A stretch of 64,000 nt of DNA from Tillandsia leiboldiana (lineage: Eukaryota > Streptophyta > Magnoliopsida > Poales > Bromeliaceae), in NCBI GenBank assembly GCA_029204045.2, contig CM055076.1, forward strand, positions 9,206,966 through 9,270,965. Direction: 5' to 3'. Numbering within the stretch: position 1 is the stretch's first letter; every line of letters starts with the position of its first letter. The position numbers and the translations under genes are program-made. Of the stretch, positions 10,146-19,751 are shown one piece after another. Under the pieces are notes generated by a model. That model made no database searches and was not told the origin of the DNA. It saw nothing but the letters and a program-made list of their open reading frames with translations.

Positions 10146-11925
10146 CAGGAGGGGGTCCAAGCGAGGGTGGCGACCAAACCGACCCCCAAGGCATGAGGCT
10201 TGCCAGGAGGATCGCAGTGGTCGGGCTCGGTGGCGACAGCAGCGGATCCAGGGATGCCACCAGAACTGGTCACAGTGATTCCTGGGATTCCTCTGAGATC
10301 CGGGACAGGCGGCGTCGGCCCGGCAAACCGGTGGAGGAGCTCTCGGCCTCGCCGGCTGCCATCCCGGGGAGGAGCTCGATGGCGGTTGACGGCCAGGCTT
10401 CATGCCACGGACCGCTGGTCACCACACCCGCTAGGTCCCCCCATTACCCAGGGGAGGGGCTTCGAGACGCCGTCGCTCGGACCAATGGCGGCCACGGACC
10501 GGTGCGGGCGAGCTTGCCTTCATTGACGCCTTCTCTTGGATTGCATTTGCCTTCATTTTTGGTTCTTGTTTTGGGAGGGGGGGAGGTGACTTGCTCAGGG
10601 GAGCAGGGAGACGTTGGGAGAGGCACCTTCTCTGTCGAAGAGATCTCGGTGCGATTCACCTCGAAGGCTTGCTCCCCTCGAACCCTGCGTCCCTCGCCCT
10701 TCGTACGGGTGTCCCTCGGGCTCCCACGTGCTGCCCCCTCACCCCCTCTGTCTGGGACAGGGACTTGGCTTGTGGCACTGCGTGCAGCGGGGGGCCCGAC
10801 GTCAGGCGCCTGGGCCCCGGCCCTGGGGGGGCGCCTCTGTTGGGCCAATTCTTCTGGCGGGCCCCTGCGGCCCTTTATCTTCTGTCGGGTTCTATCTTGG
10901 GGACATTCAACTGACCCCATCTGCCTAGCCGGGCCCGGTGGCCCACCCACCACATCGTGTGCTTTCGGCCTGCGGGCCCCTCACCACACCGTGCGCATCC
11001 GGCCTACGGGCCCCCTAGGGGTCGAGAGCGTCGGGCCCCTGGGTGCCCTCCATCCGGTACTCCTATCACTCGAGGTCCAGACTGCTGGGCCCTTTCTCTG
11101 CTGGACACCCGGGGACCAAACTCGGGCCTCACCTAACCCGCTATGCCTGGCGGCTTACCCACCGCCCCCTGTTCAACCGGCCTGTGGGCCCCCCTACGTC
11201 TCTGATGGGCCTCCAGGCCCCATTCACTCTGCCGGGCCAGGCGGGTCTGGAGGCCCGCCCACCTACGTCTTTGAAGCCGGCCTGCGGGCACCACTTCGAC
11301 TAGGCTGGGCCTCTTCGCCCTCGGAGACCCTGTCCGCCGGGCCCCCAGGGGCCGTTCTGCTGCCGCGCTTGTGAGCCGGCCAAGCAGCTCTGTCAGGTCT
11401 CTGTGGGCCCCCCCCATCCGAGAACTGGGGGGCGATCACTGCTGTGTTCCCTCCATCGCCCGCTTGTCTCGTAGCCGCGACCAATAACTCGGCCCCAGCG
11501 GTGGGCCTGCAACTAACCGACCCGTTGGGGGCGTCGCCCAAGGCCACGGTGGATTCAGCCGGCGTCGACCCAGTTCTACTGCCGCCCCCTACATCCCACA
11601 ACCCGCAGCGCCCTACCTCTTGGGGGACCTCAACAACCAGACCACCTTCAGGTGGAGCCCGAGGCTCGCGAAGAGGGCGGGGAAGCAAACCTTGGCCCTC
11701 GCGATGGATCGAAAATCGGCGCTCTTGGGCCCTCGGTCGGACGGCCCTGTTAGTGACAGCGTTGGTGGCAGGAATGCGGCGCTTACGAAGGTCCTCCGCA
11801 AGTGTGCCAAACTTGGCATTCAGCTGAGCAACGAGGACGCTGCCTCGCTCCTGGATTTTGCTGGCCCCGTGCTCTAGCCACAGGGCGATTTGACGGTGTC
11901 TGCTTGCTGGTGTTTCTCCCTTGTT
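10146..11925 (+). other. GC-rich, proline-rich ORF1 tail region of the LINE
   Basis: High GC with overlapping open frames on both strands. At this composition they are mostly uninformative. The segment 11620-11877 reads in frame to a conserved-looking helical end (KCAKLGIQLSNEDAASLLDF) just before ORF2. That suggests it is the true C-terminus of ORF1 or of a second product, with frameshifts in the proline/glycine-rich middle. The gap from that stop (11877) to the ORF2 ATG (11926) is short, as expected for a bicistronic LINE RNA. Confidence 0.5.
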
Positions 11926-14900
11926 ATGTTACAAATCTGTTCATGGAACGTTAGAGGTCTTAACGATTTAACCAAGCGTGGTCTTGTTAAATTGGTTGTT
12001 AGGGGTCTAAGAGAGTTTGTACTTCGCTTTCAAGAAACGAAGCTTAGCTTGATCTCACGCTCCTTCCTCACTTCTTTTGCTGGACCGGGCTTTGACAGCT
12101 GTCAACTCATCCCCTCGTCCGGGGCTTCAGGCGGCATCGCTACCTGCTGGAACTCCAAGTTCTTCCTCTGCTCTGAAATCCTTGTGCGCGACCACTCACT
12201 CACGTTGCGGATGAAGTGCCTCCGCAGCGGCATCTCTTTCTATCTGACGAACGTGTACGGTCCCCCGACCTGGGATGGAAAGTATGCCTTTCGCCAGGAG
12301 CTGGTTGCGCTCAAATCTGCCTGCCCTGGGCCCTGGGCTGTGTGCGGGGATTTCAACCTTACACGGTCTCCTTCCGAAAGGCGAGGAAACAACTGGTGCA
12401 ATCGATTAATGTTCATGTTCTCCAAGATGATTAACGATCTGGAGTTGGTGGATCTTCCTCTGCTCAATCAAAGCTTCACGTGGTCAAACATGCAGAGCTG
12501 CCCCACCTTAGCTAAACTTGATCGTTTCCTGATCTCGACCGACTGGGACCTTGCCTTCCCACTATCCTCGGTCTCGGCACTCCCTAGAATCACCTCGGAC
12601 CACTCCTCCCTTCTTCTCAAAACGCAAAGGATTCTCCGGCCAAGCACCTTCAGATTTGAAAAAGTCTGGCTCACCCGGAGCGACTTCGTCTCGCTGGTGC
12701 CGACTTGGTGGAAGGAAATTGAAACCAGACAAGGAACGCAAGGAAGCATCCTCACCTTTAATGCGAAACTCCGCCACTGCCGCAAGCGGATCAAAGAATG
12801 GCGTTCCTCGAGCTTCCACAGCATCTCCAATGCTAAGCGGGGTCACAACGGAGGAGATCCAAAGGCTGGATTCCCTGGAAGAACACCGGTGCCTGACCAC
12901 AAGCGAACTTGAATCGAGAAGGGCTCTCAAGACTCAACTGAAAGGAACCATAAGCGAAGAAGAGATCATTTGGAAGACCAGAGCCAAACAACACTGGCTC
13001 AAAGAGGGGGACGGCAACACCAAATTCTTCCACGCAATGGCAAATGGAAGACACAGAGCCAACCGGATCGGGATCATCGAGGACGAGGGTCTTACACTCG
13101 AAAGGGAAAAGGATAAGGGGGACTACTTTTTCCACAGGTTCAAGAACCGCTTTGCGCCAGATAATCTACCCTCCTCTTCATTCGGTGACTGGAGTGATCT
13201 CTTCCATGACAACTCAGCGCTGAGTTCGGACCATCTCACATCCCCATTCACACTAGAGGAAATTAAGACTGTAACCTTCCAAATGAGCGGGATAAAGCGC
13301 CGGGTCCCGACGGATTCAGTATGGTCTTCTACCAGAAGTTCTGGGATGTGATCAAAGACGACCTAGCTAAAATCTTTAAGGATCTATTCAACGGCTCCCT
13401 GAACACCGACCCCATAGACTACTCGCATATCTGCCTTATACCCAAATTGGAAGGAGCCAAATCTGCTAATGACTTCCGGCCTATCAGCCTCATCAACTGT
13501 ATTCAGAAAATCATTTCCAAGGTGCTGACGAACAGACTTGTCAAAGAGCTGGACAAGATTATCTCCCCTGCGCGGTCTGCATTCGTCAAAGGCAGGTTCA
13601 TTCTGGACTCCTTTTCTACTGCCAGCGAGTTATTAAGCTGGGGCGTAAGCAAGCACATCGACTGCGTCGGAGTTAAAGCGGATTTCGAAAAAGCCTTCGA
13701 CCATGTGAACTGGGAATTCCTTCAACATATTCTCCGATGTCTCGGCGCAAATAAAAAATGGTGTGGGTGGATTGACCATTGCATCTCGAACGGCAAGGTC
13801 GCCATCCTTGTCAACGGCACCCCCACAAAGTGGTTCAAAATGAAGAGAGGCCTACGCCAGGGGGACCCGCTATCGCCATTTCTCTATCTGTTGGTGGCAG
13901 AGGGCATGGCGCGAATGACCAATAGAGTCGTCCACAATAACCTTCTTCAAGGGGTAGGGCCAACGGGGGAAGCGAAAACCTCCCTCATTCAATTCGCAGA
14001 CGATACAATCTTCTTCTGCGAGGCGAAAGTCAGGCAAATTCGCAACCTCCGCTTTCTGTGGCAGACCTTCGAGTGGGCCTCTGGACTTAAAATCAACAGG
14101 GCAAAGTCGGAACTATTCTATATGGGCAGCGGAAACAATAAAGGGGAAAGGCTCGCGGCGGTGCTGGACTGTAAGTTGGGATCGCTACCAATCAAATATC
14201 TCGGATTACCCCTGAAGCAGAGCACCATCCCGAAGGACGACTGGCACCTCATCATCAACAGAATCGAACAAAGAATCGCAGGGTGGCAGGCTAAACTTCT
14301 CTCGCAAGGAGGGCGGCTCATCATGGTTAACTCAGTGCTCTCGAACCTCCCCCTCTACTACTCTGTTTTCAGAGCACCGGTCTGGGTCCTCAAAAGAATC
14401 GACTCGCTGCGAAGAGCCTTCTTCTGGAAAGGTCGGAGCTCTATATCAGGGGGCAGCTGCCTGGTGGATTGGAAAACTGTCTGCAAAAGCAAAAGGGACG
14501 GGGGCCTAGGTGTCTTGAACCTGGAGAGCTTGAACACTGCTCTGCTAGCGAAGTGGTGGTGGAGATACTTCACTGCTGAATAGATCCCCTGGGGACCCCT
14601 AGTAAAGAGCCTCTACTACCGCCGCAGAAGACCCCTCAACGAAGGATCCTCGTTCAAACCCTTCTCGCACTGGTGGAAAAGTGTGCTTGGAACGAGGGAG
14701 CTCTTCAAGTGCGGCACGACACGGTCGGTGGGAAACGGAGAATTGACAGGCTTTTGGTCAGATATCTGGACTGGGAGCTCGAGCCTATCGACCCAATTTC
14801 CTGGCATCTTCCAACTGGCTACCAACAAGAATCTCCGGGTAAAAGACTGCACCGAGCACAACGGCTGGAACTGGGCGAAGATCCTGGAGGGCCTAAGCCC

Positions 14901-15508
14901 AGGCCCACCAGACCTCGACGATCCGATTCCTAAGCTGAAATTGACCATGCCTAACATCCACCTCACAAACAGCAAAGACGAATTCCACTGGCGTTGGATG
15001 ACGTCCGGGCTTTTCTCAGTTAAGTCCTTGTACCGCTTCTTACAAGATAGCGGGGAAGTTGACTCACGCTTCGACAAACTTTGGAAGATTAAGTCACCGT
15101 TGAAAGTTAAAATCTTCGTTTGGCTAGTACTCAGAAGGCGGGTACTGACGAGAGACATCCTTCTCAAAAGAAACTGGAATGGGCCCACCTCCTGTGAGTT
15201 CTGCCTAGGAAACGAGGAAACTGCCAATCACCTATTTGCCTCCTGTACCTCAGCACAAGCACTGCTGGAGATCTTGCTGCCAAACAGATTGGAAATTCGT
15301 AACAGCTCAACCGTCGAAAGACTGTGGGAAACGCATGCACTTAAGAAAGGGGGCTTGGGCAAAAGAGCTCTCATCACTATCGCAGCCACGTGGTGGTTCA
15401 TTTGGATGGAAAGGAACAGAAGGATCTTCGAAAACAAGAGCCGTTCCCTCCGCGAGATCCTCGCCGATATCAGGCTCTACCGATCATACTGGTCCAGATT
15501 CTGTGCCT

Positions 15509-15510
<2 letters not shown>
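11926..15510 (+). pseudogene. LINE ORF2: endonuclease and reverse transcriptase, frameshifted
   Basis: The start ATG at 11926 gives MLQICSWNVRGLN, the usual opening of the AP-endonuclease domain. Further endonuclease motifs are QETKL, GDFNL and SDHSSLL. From about 12830 to 13290 the frame is shifted, and it returns at DKAPGPDGF. The reverse transcriptase carries RPISLINC, AFVKGR, DFEKAFDHVNW, LRQGDPLSPFL and the catalytic FADDT. A TAG at 14581-14583 interrupts the thumb side. The frame then runs on from 14584 through a zf-RVT-like block (FHWRWMTSGLFSVKSLY, CEFCLGNEETANHLF) to 15510. ORF2 would nick target DNA and copy LINE RNA onto it. Two frameshifts and a stop make this copy dead. Confidence 0.92.

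Positions 15511-15511
<1 letters not shown>

Positions 15512-15545
<34 letters not shown>
15512..15545 (+). repeat. 33-T homopolymer after LINE ORF2
   Basis: An uninterrupted T run just after the ORF2 stop. The true LINE 3' end is the A run at 15641-15659, so the T tract is an internal 3' UTR feature, or an expanded T stretch. Confidence 0.9.
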
Positions 15546-15546
<1 letters not shown>

Positions 15547-15659
15547 GGGCCCAGCTGCTCTTCGCAGCCAACGGCTACCCCTCCCCTCTGCTAAATTCAA
15601 CTTCGTAATGAATGAAGCGGCAACATGCTACCTTTCTCTCAAAAAAAAAAAAAAAAAAA

Positions 15660-15674
15660 ATATTCATTCTAGAC
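15660..15674. repeat. LINE target-site duplication, right copy
   Basis: Second copy of the 15-bp ATATTCATTCTAGAC found at 8506-8520. It follows the poly(A) tail directly. Confidence 0.9.
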
Positions 15675-15826
15675 ATTTGATTAGAGTTCCCGTCTACCAA
15701 ATATTATATGCTTCTTGAGTAAATTAAAATGATATACCGAACAAAATACGCATGCATCCAAACAGGGCTTAAAGGTTTCTCTATTGAATGATTTGGCCAG
15801 AGATATTATCTTGCTGATTTTCTTAC

Positions 15827-18318
15827 CAGAACTTGATCGAGGAATACGGGGTTTGACAAAGGCAACAGCTGCAGATGCCAGCTGATTATCCCCTAGCTTT
15901 AATTGGTCAACCTTCTTGTATGGATTCTTGAGAGCTATTAAATCCTCATTCCTGTCGATGAAGATAAATTTGGACTGAAACATAGAAAGGGATAAAAAAA
16001 ACAAAAGGCTCAGAAGGCAACAAATTCAAACCTGGGGTTGCTGTTTTGTCTTTCAGTTCTCTGAGCTGCTGCTCATTGAAAAAAAAAAAATTCAGCGGAT
16101 ACGAAGATCGAACTAAGATATTTATCTCGAAAGAATATGGAACTACGGTAACAGATTTACGAAGAACATGTTTATTACATTACTCAAGGCGAGAGCTTTA
16201 CACTGTGAGACATAACTCCTGTGATGTTGCGGTAACTTGGCGGTCCATTGAAGAGTCGATTGTTCTACAGCAACAGCATATTGTTGGCATATTGAAAGCC
16301 TCTGATATGTGGATATACAAAAGAATTAGTACAAGATCAAATCTCTACGGCATTCATTCTGGCATAAATTGACTACAGAAAAAATTTTGAATTCATTCAA
16401 AGTTTCTGCAAAATTTTAAAGACAAAATACAAACATGCGTTCGCAAAAAACATTCTCTAAGTGTCAATTGTTCTTAAGTGATACTTTGATATACATTAAA
16501 ATTACATAGTTTAAGAGTACAAAAATCAAATGACATTACTGTAATTAGTTTGCCTACTGCATGCGACAGAAACTTTTTAACTGACCTGTTTCAGGGAGTT
16601 GATGTTATGTTCGGTCTGCATGATTTTGGTGTTGTCATACAGTCGATCGTTGAGCTTTGATGAGACAGTCCCTAGATGATCGATCACCGCTACGATTGCG
16701 TCACATATATAGCTCTTCGTACTCTCCAAGATTCTTCACAGAGCAAGAAAAGGCCATATTAGTTGTTTTTTTTTTCTTCAAATGGGATGTCTATTTTTCA
16801 TTACATTGCTTAGATCTGCAACACCACTTTAAACTGTGTCAGTTAAATAATAACACCTACCCCAAATCAACTTATGGGCTCTTGCATTTTTAAAATTTTC
16901 CTTTCCTAATAATAGAATATGGAAGATTGACTTACGTATACGTAACACCTCAATAGTCCCACATCGAATGGAAAAAAAAATTATGATTGGACATATAAGA
17001 CCATACACATTGATAATAATAACTGAACTTAAATATTTTGAACTGTAGTTTGAATCCAACGAGTTATTATTGCCAGCGAGTCTGATCGTGACATGTATAT
17101 ATATATAATGTGCAAGAGGGGTGTCTTCACTTAGCTAGTTATTAGGTTAAGTTTTTGGATCGGTTCGAGTCCTTTAGTCGAACTTACTTCGCACCTCTTT
17201 ACCTCTGGCCAACCGAATGGCCATGTGCTGGTTGCACTTAGAGAAGAAGTTATTTTTGACACTTGCTAGCCCCGCCTAGCCAGCATGTTGATTTAGTTTG
17301 TGCTCCTTATTAGTAAGTGATATATGTGAAGTTCACATGTGAAGTAAGTTCGGAAAAGCCTCGCACCTCACTACTTTATGTGAAGTTATGTTCGTAAGAG
17401 TTACTAACTCGATCATGCCATACTTTGTAAGAACCGTTAACTCAATCGCACCACAGCACTTAGACGATCACTTAGCTTAGGATCACATGTGAAGTTTTGT
17501 TTGTAAAAGCCCATGTCACTTAACAACCGCTTAGATGGGTACGTAGTTCAGGCTCTGATACCACTTAATAGGGAGATCTCGGCCCATTCCAAGGCCACAT
17601 AAGCCCAAGGTTGTGACATATCTAATGAATCCATTCAATTTTAAAGCTTAACCTTATTCTGTCCACTAGCATACATGTATCAACTTTTTACTCTTTTATT
17701 TTATTTTATTGTTTTCTTGAGAGAAAAATATGGCACATTATCGGCGTCATTCATTTTTTTTTTCGAAATAAATTTATTTAAAAATATAAAATAATTAGAT
17801 TTTGAATTTAAAAAATCATCACGTCCTTTGTCACCGGCGTTAGTCGGTACATGTCAGATTATTTCTATGTAAACTTTTAACAGAAACTAGGCAAAAGTTT
17901 GGTGCAATTTAAACCAAAAAAAAGTACATCATATAGAAATAGAGAGTTGGGCACACATTTTTTTCCGCTCAGCCTTTTGAAATGTATCCTCGCAGTAGTC
18001 TGCAGCCTCGTGGAGTTGTGAGCGCAAGTCCTTCAATTCCTACAGGCGTTTCAAGTTATTATGTTGGAATATAATTTGAGTCCAATAAATTTATAATGAG
18101 ATAATGAGATGAATTAGAAGAAGATAAAAAAGGAAAGAGATGAGAGGTTGGAAGTTGAGCAGGAACTAAACTCTGAGAGCATTGTTGAAGCACTCTGCAT
18201 GAGTTTGGGCATCTGGGTATTGCATGGATGGGGATTTTGGGAGTAGCATTTTGGTAATTGGGCCAGTACTACTAGATGGAATATTGCTTTTCTCCTTTTC
18301 TTTCTCTGCCTCCTCCAT
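15827..18318 (-). CDS. ABI-like (Abl interactor-like) protein of the SCAR/WAVE complex, six exons, 3' end not found
   Basis: Host gene assembled from minus-strand exons: 18172-18318 (ATG, 49 codons), 17957-18039, 16586-16733, 16202-16301, about 16032-16068 and 15827-15951. The first four join in frame with matching phases. Exon 1 ends NNALR and exon 2 continues ELKDLRSQLHEAADYCEDTF. Exon 3 reads through ILESTKSYICDAI and IDHLGTVSSKLND, and exon 4 through RLSICQQYAVAVEQS to LPQHHRSYVSQ. This is the conserved N-terminal half of plant ABIL proteins, subunits of the SCAR/WAVE complex that activates ARP2/3 actin nucleation. Most donors are good; exon 1 uses a weak GTTTAG and exon 2 GTGTGC. Exon 6 is less certain (acceptor CGACAG, donor GTAAGA) and no last exon is seen. 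The LINE sits beyond it, so the gene may be truncated, or its end may lie past the insertions. No stop breaks the visible exons. Confidence 0.82.
16948..17091 (+). mobile_element. Solo TRIM-like LTR in ABIL intron 2
   Basis: Reads CGTAACACCTCAATAGTCCC to GATCGTGACA and matches the TRIM LTRs at 7158-7274 and 18723-18880, but no primer site follows it. It lies between ABIL exons 2 and 3. Flanking GTATA-like bases hint at a target duplication but are not clean. Confidence 0.65.
17092..17630 (-). mobile_element. LTR-retroelement fragment with primer site in ABIL intron 2
   Basis: At 17549-17566 the minus strand reads AAGTGGTATCAGAGCC, the tRNA-iMet primer-binding motif, next to a short LTR-like end. 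The rest is non-coding with no gag or pol, so it is a non-autonomous or internal remnant in the large intron 2. Boundaries are approximate. Confidence 0.45.
17631..17956 (-). other. AT-rich part of ABIL intron 2
   Basis: AT-rich intron sequence up to the exon 2 donor. No element is recognised. Confidence 0.5.
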
Positions 18319-18722
18319 TATTGTGGTATTCTTGGTTTGTATACAAGAAGAAGATGATGATGGTGATGGTGAGAGAGAGTGATGGTGTGGGAATGTATTA
18401 TGTGAGAGAGAGAGGCAGGTAAAAGGAAGATGGAGGGAGTGGGGAGATGAGGACAGAGGGAAGGTGACAAGAAGAGGGGTACCTAAGTGGGTCTCGTGAT
18501 CTCTCTCTCTCTCTCTCTCACATTCCCATGAAGGTAAAACAAAAGCACTTTCGGTGGGTTCAGAAACAGTTTGCATGATTTGAGCTGTTATTTTTAGGAG
18601 GGAATGTATCACAAGTGTACTGGTACAAACTTTAGTTTTCTCGTTTTTGGTAGTGTTTCTCATTTGAAAATGATGGTAGCTGTGACACTCTAATAACTCA
18701 GTTATTATTTTTAGAATGTTGG
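18319..18722 (-). promoter_or_regulatory. ABIL 5' UTR and proximal promoter region
   Basis: The 404 bp upstream of the ABIL ATG before the first TRIM. It contains CT-rich tracts in the gene's sense orientation (18340-18420, and GA/CT repeats at 18500-18520), a common plant 5' UTR/promoter feature. I cannot place a TATA box with confidence. 18426-18722 is present again at 31150-31466, so the MULE insertion copied part of this promoter. Confidence 0.5.
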
Positions 18723-18981
18723 TGTAACCTTCCCTATAGTCTCACATTGGATATGATATATTGAGATTCTGATTGAATATATAAGATCATACACGCTAAT
18801 AATAATAATTAGGTTTAAGTATTTTGGGCCAATAGTTTGGACTTAATGAGTTATTATTGCTAGCGAGTCGGATGGTTATAAATGATATCAGAGACGAATA
18901 TCAGTCAAAAGTGTGAGGGCTAAGTGTTACGCGGGGCAAAGTGCTACACCACGGATTTGGCGGGAGCCACCTCTCCCACCT
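18426..18981 (+). repeat. 556-bp direct repeat flanking the MULE, left copy
   Basis: Matches 31150-31725 almost base for base. The main difference is a longer CT microsatellite in the right copy (about 20 bp). It covers the ABIL upstream region, the TRIM 5' LTR and its internal piece. It ends exactly at the MULE left end, and the right copy begins exactly at the MULE right end. Confidence 0.93.
18723..18880 (+). mobile_element. TRIM 5' LTR with primer site
   Basis: LTR from TGTAACCTTCCC to GGATGGTTATA, followed by a degenerate primer site TGATATCAGAG at 18883. The internal piece (18881-18981) is cut by the MULE and restarts in the right-hand duplicate. The matching 3' LTR is at 31726-31817. 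Confidence 0.7.
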
Positions 18982-19505
18982 AACCCTAATAAATTTTAAA
19001 ATTTGGAAACTAATTTTGTAAAAAAATTATTTGCAAGAGTAACCCTGCTTTTGCCAGCAAGGCGCCACGGCGGATAGGCCACCTGAAGACGCTGAATCAT
19101 TCAGCGTCTTCAGTGTACTTCCTGAAGACGCTGAACCATTCAGCGTCTTCACAAAAACCCTGTGAAGGCGCTGAACATAAGTGCTGAAGGCGCTGAATAA
19201 ATCAGCGCCTTCATTATATATGCTGAAGACGCTGATTCATTCAGCGCCTTCAGCACGCGCTGAGGACTTAGCCAATTTTCGCGCGAAAATTGGCTAAGTC
19301 CTCAGATATAACTGATAAAAACGCTGAACCATTCAGTGCCTTTAACATCATATGTTAAAGGCGCTGAACCATTCAGCGTCTTTAACATAAATGTTAAAGG
19401 CGCTGACTTATTCAACGCCTTTAACATTAAATGTTAGAGGTGCTGGATGGTTCAGCGCCTTTAACATTAAATGTTAGAGGCGCTGAATGGTTCAGCGCCT
19501 TTAAC
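18982..19505 (+). repeat. MULE left end: terminal repeat and palindrome array
   Basis: After about 90 bp of terminal sequence come repeated palindromes of the type GCGCTGAATNATTCAGCGC, each flanked by GAAG/CTTC or TTAAAG/CTTTAA extensions and spaced 35-60 bp apart. A perfect 46-bp palindrome lies at 19260-19305 (centre TTTTCGCGCGAAAA). The right end has the same kind of array in mirror arrangement. Confidence 0.85.
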
Positions 19506-19751
19506 CACAGTACCAATAAGAAATTTTTTTCAAGTGAAAAAAATAAAATTTGTACAACAAGTTTCATAACAGAATGAAAAATACAACAAGTTTCACAACA
19601 TCTAGATAGTGAACTAAAACATTCAGAAATAATGTGGAACAATTGCACAACATTCAGATATAACAGTTGAGTAAGAACAAAAAAATGTAATCACAAAAAT
19701 GTTAATAATACACCCTCAAACTCAAAAATGAGATAAAACTCAATTTTGAGC
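19506..19751 (-). other. 3' flank of the plant mobile domain gene
   Basis: AT-rich DNA between the palindrome array and the gene's stop codon, presumably holding its 3' UTR and poly(A) signals. Nothing else is recognised. Confidence 0.4.

Larger units (their letters stand above)
8521..15659 (+). mobile_element. L1-like plant LINE, near full length
   Basis: About 7.1 kb between 15-bp target duplications. It begins with a GA/GT microsatellite-rich 5' UTR. Next come an ORF1 region with zinc knuckles and an ORF2 with an AP-like endonuclease, a reverse transcriptase and a zf-RVT C-terminal zinc region. After ORF2 is a run of 33 T (about 15512-15545), a short 3' UTR and about 19 A at 15641-15659. 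The full length and clear duplications suggest a fairly recent insertion. Stops and frameshifts make it inactive. It lies just 3' of the visible ABIL exons (ABIL is on the opposite strand). Confidence 0.92.

Noticed and set aside
10010..11374. 454-codon open frame in the GC-rich LINE interior
   Set aside because: Overlaps several equally open frames on both strands. Composition is Pro/Gly/Arg-rich as expected of high-GC DNA and no domain is seen. Its first part is out of frame with the recognised ORF1.
15512..15545. Pol III terminator or the LINE 3' end
   Set aside because: The LINE goes on to an A run next to its target duplication at 15660, so the T tract is internal.
17092..17630. A Cassandra element in ABIL intron 2
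   Set aside because: No 5S-like blocks; only a primer-site motif is shared.
18166..18663. 165-codon single ORF as a stand-alone protein
   Set aside because: Only the last 49 codons (from the ATG at 18318) are ABIL exon 1. The upstream part is CT-rich 5' UTR/promoter, duplicated at 31150.
19080..19505. CRISPR-like palindromic repeats at the MULE end
   Set aside because: Palindromes vary in sequence and spacing and belong to the MULE subterminal array, in eukaryotic DNA.
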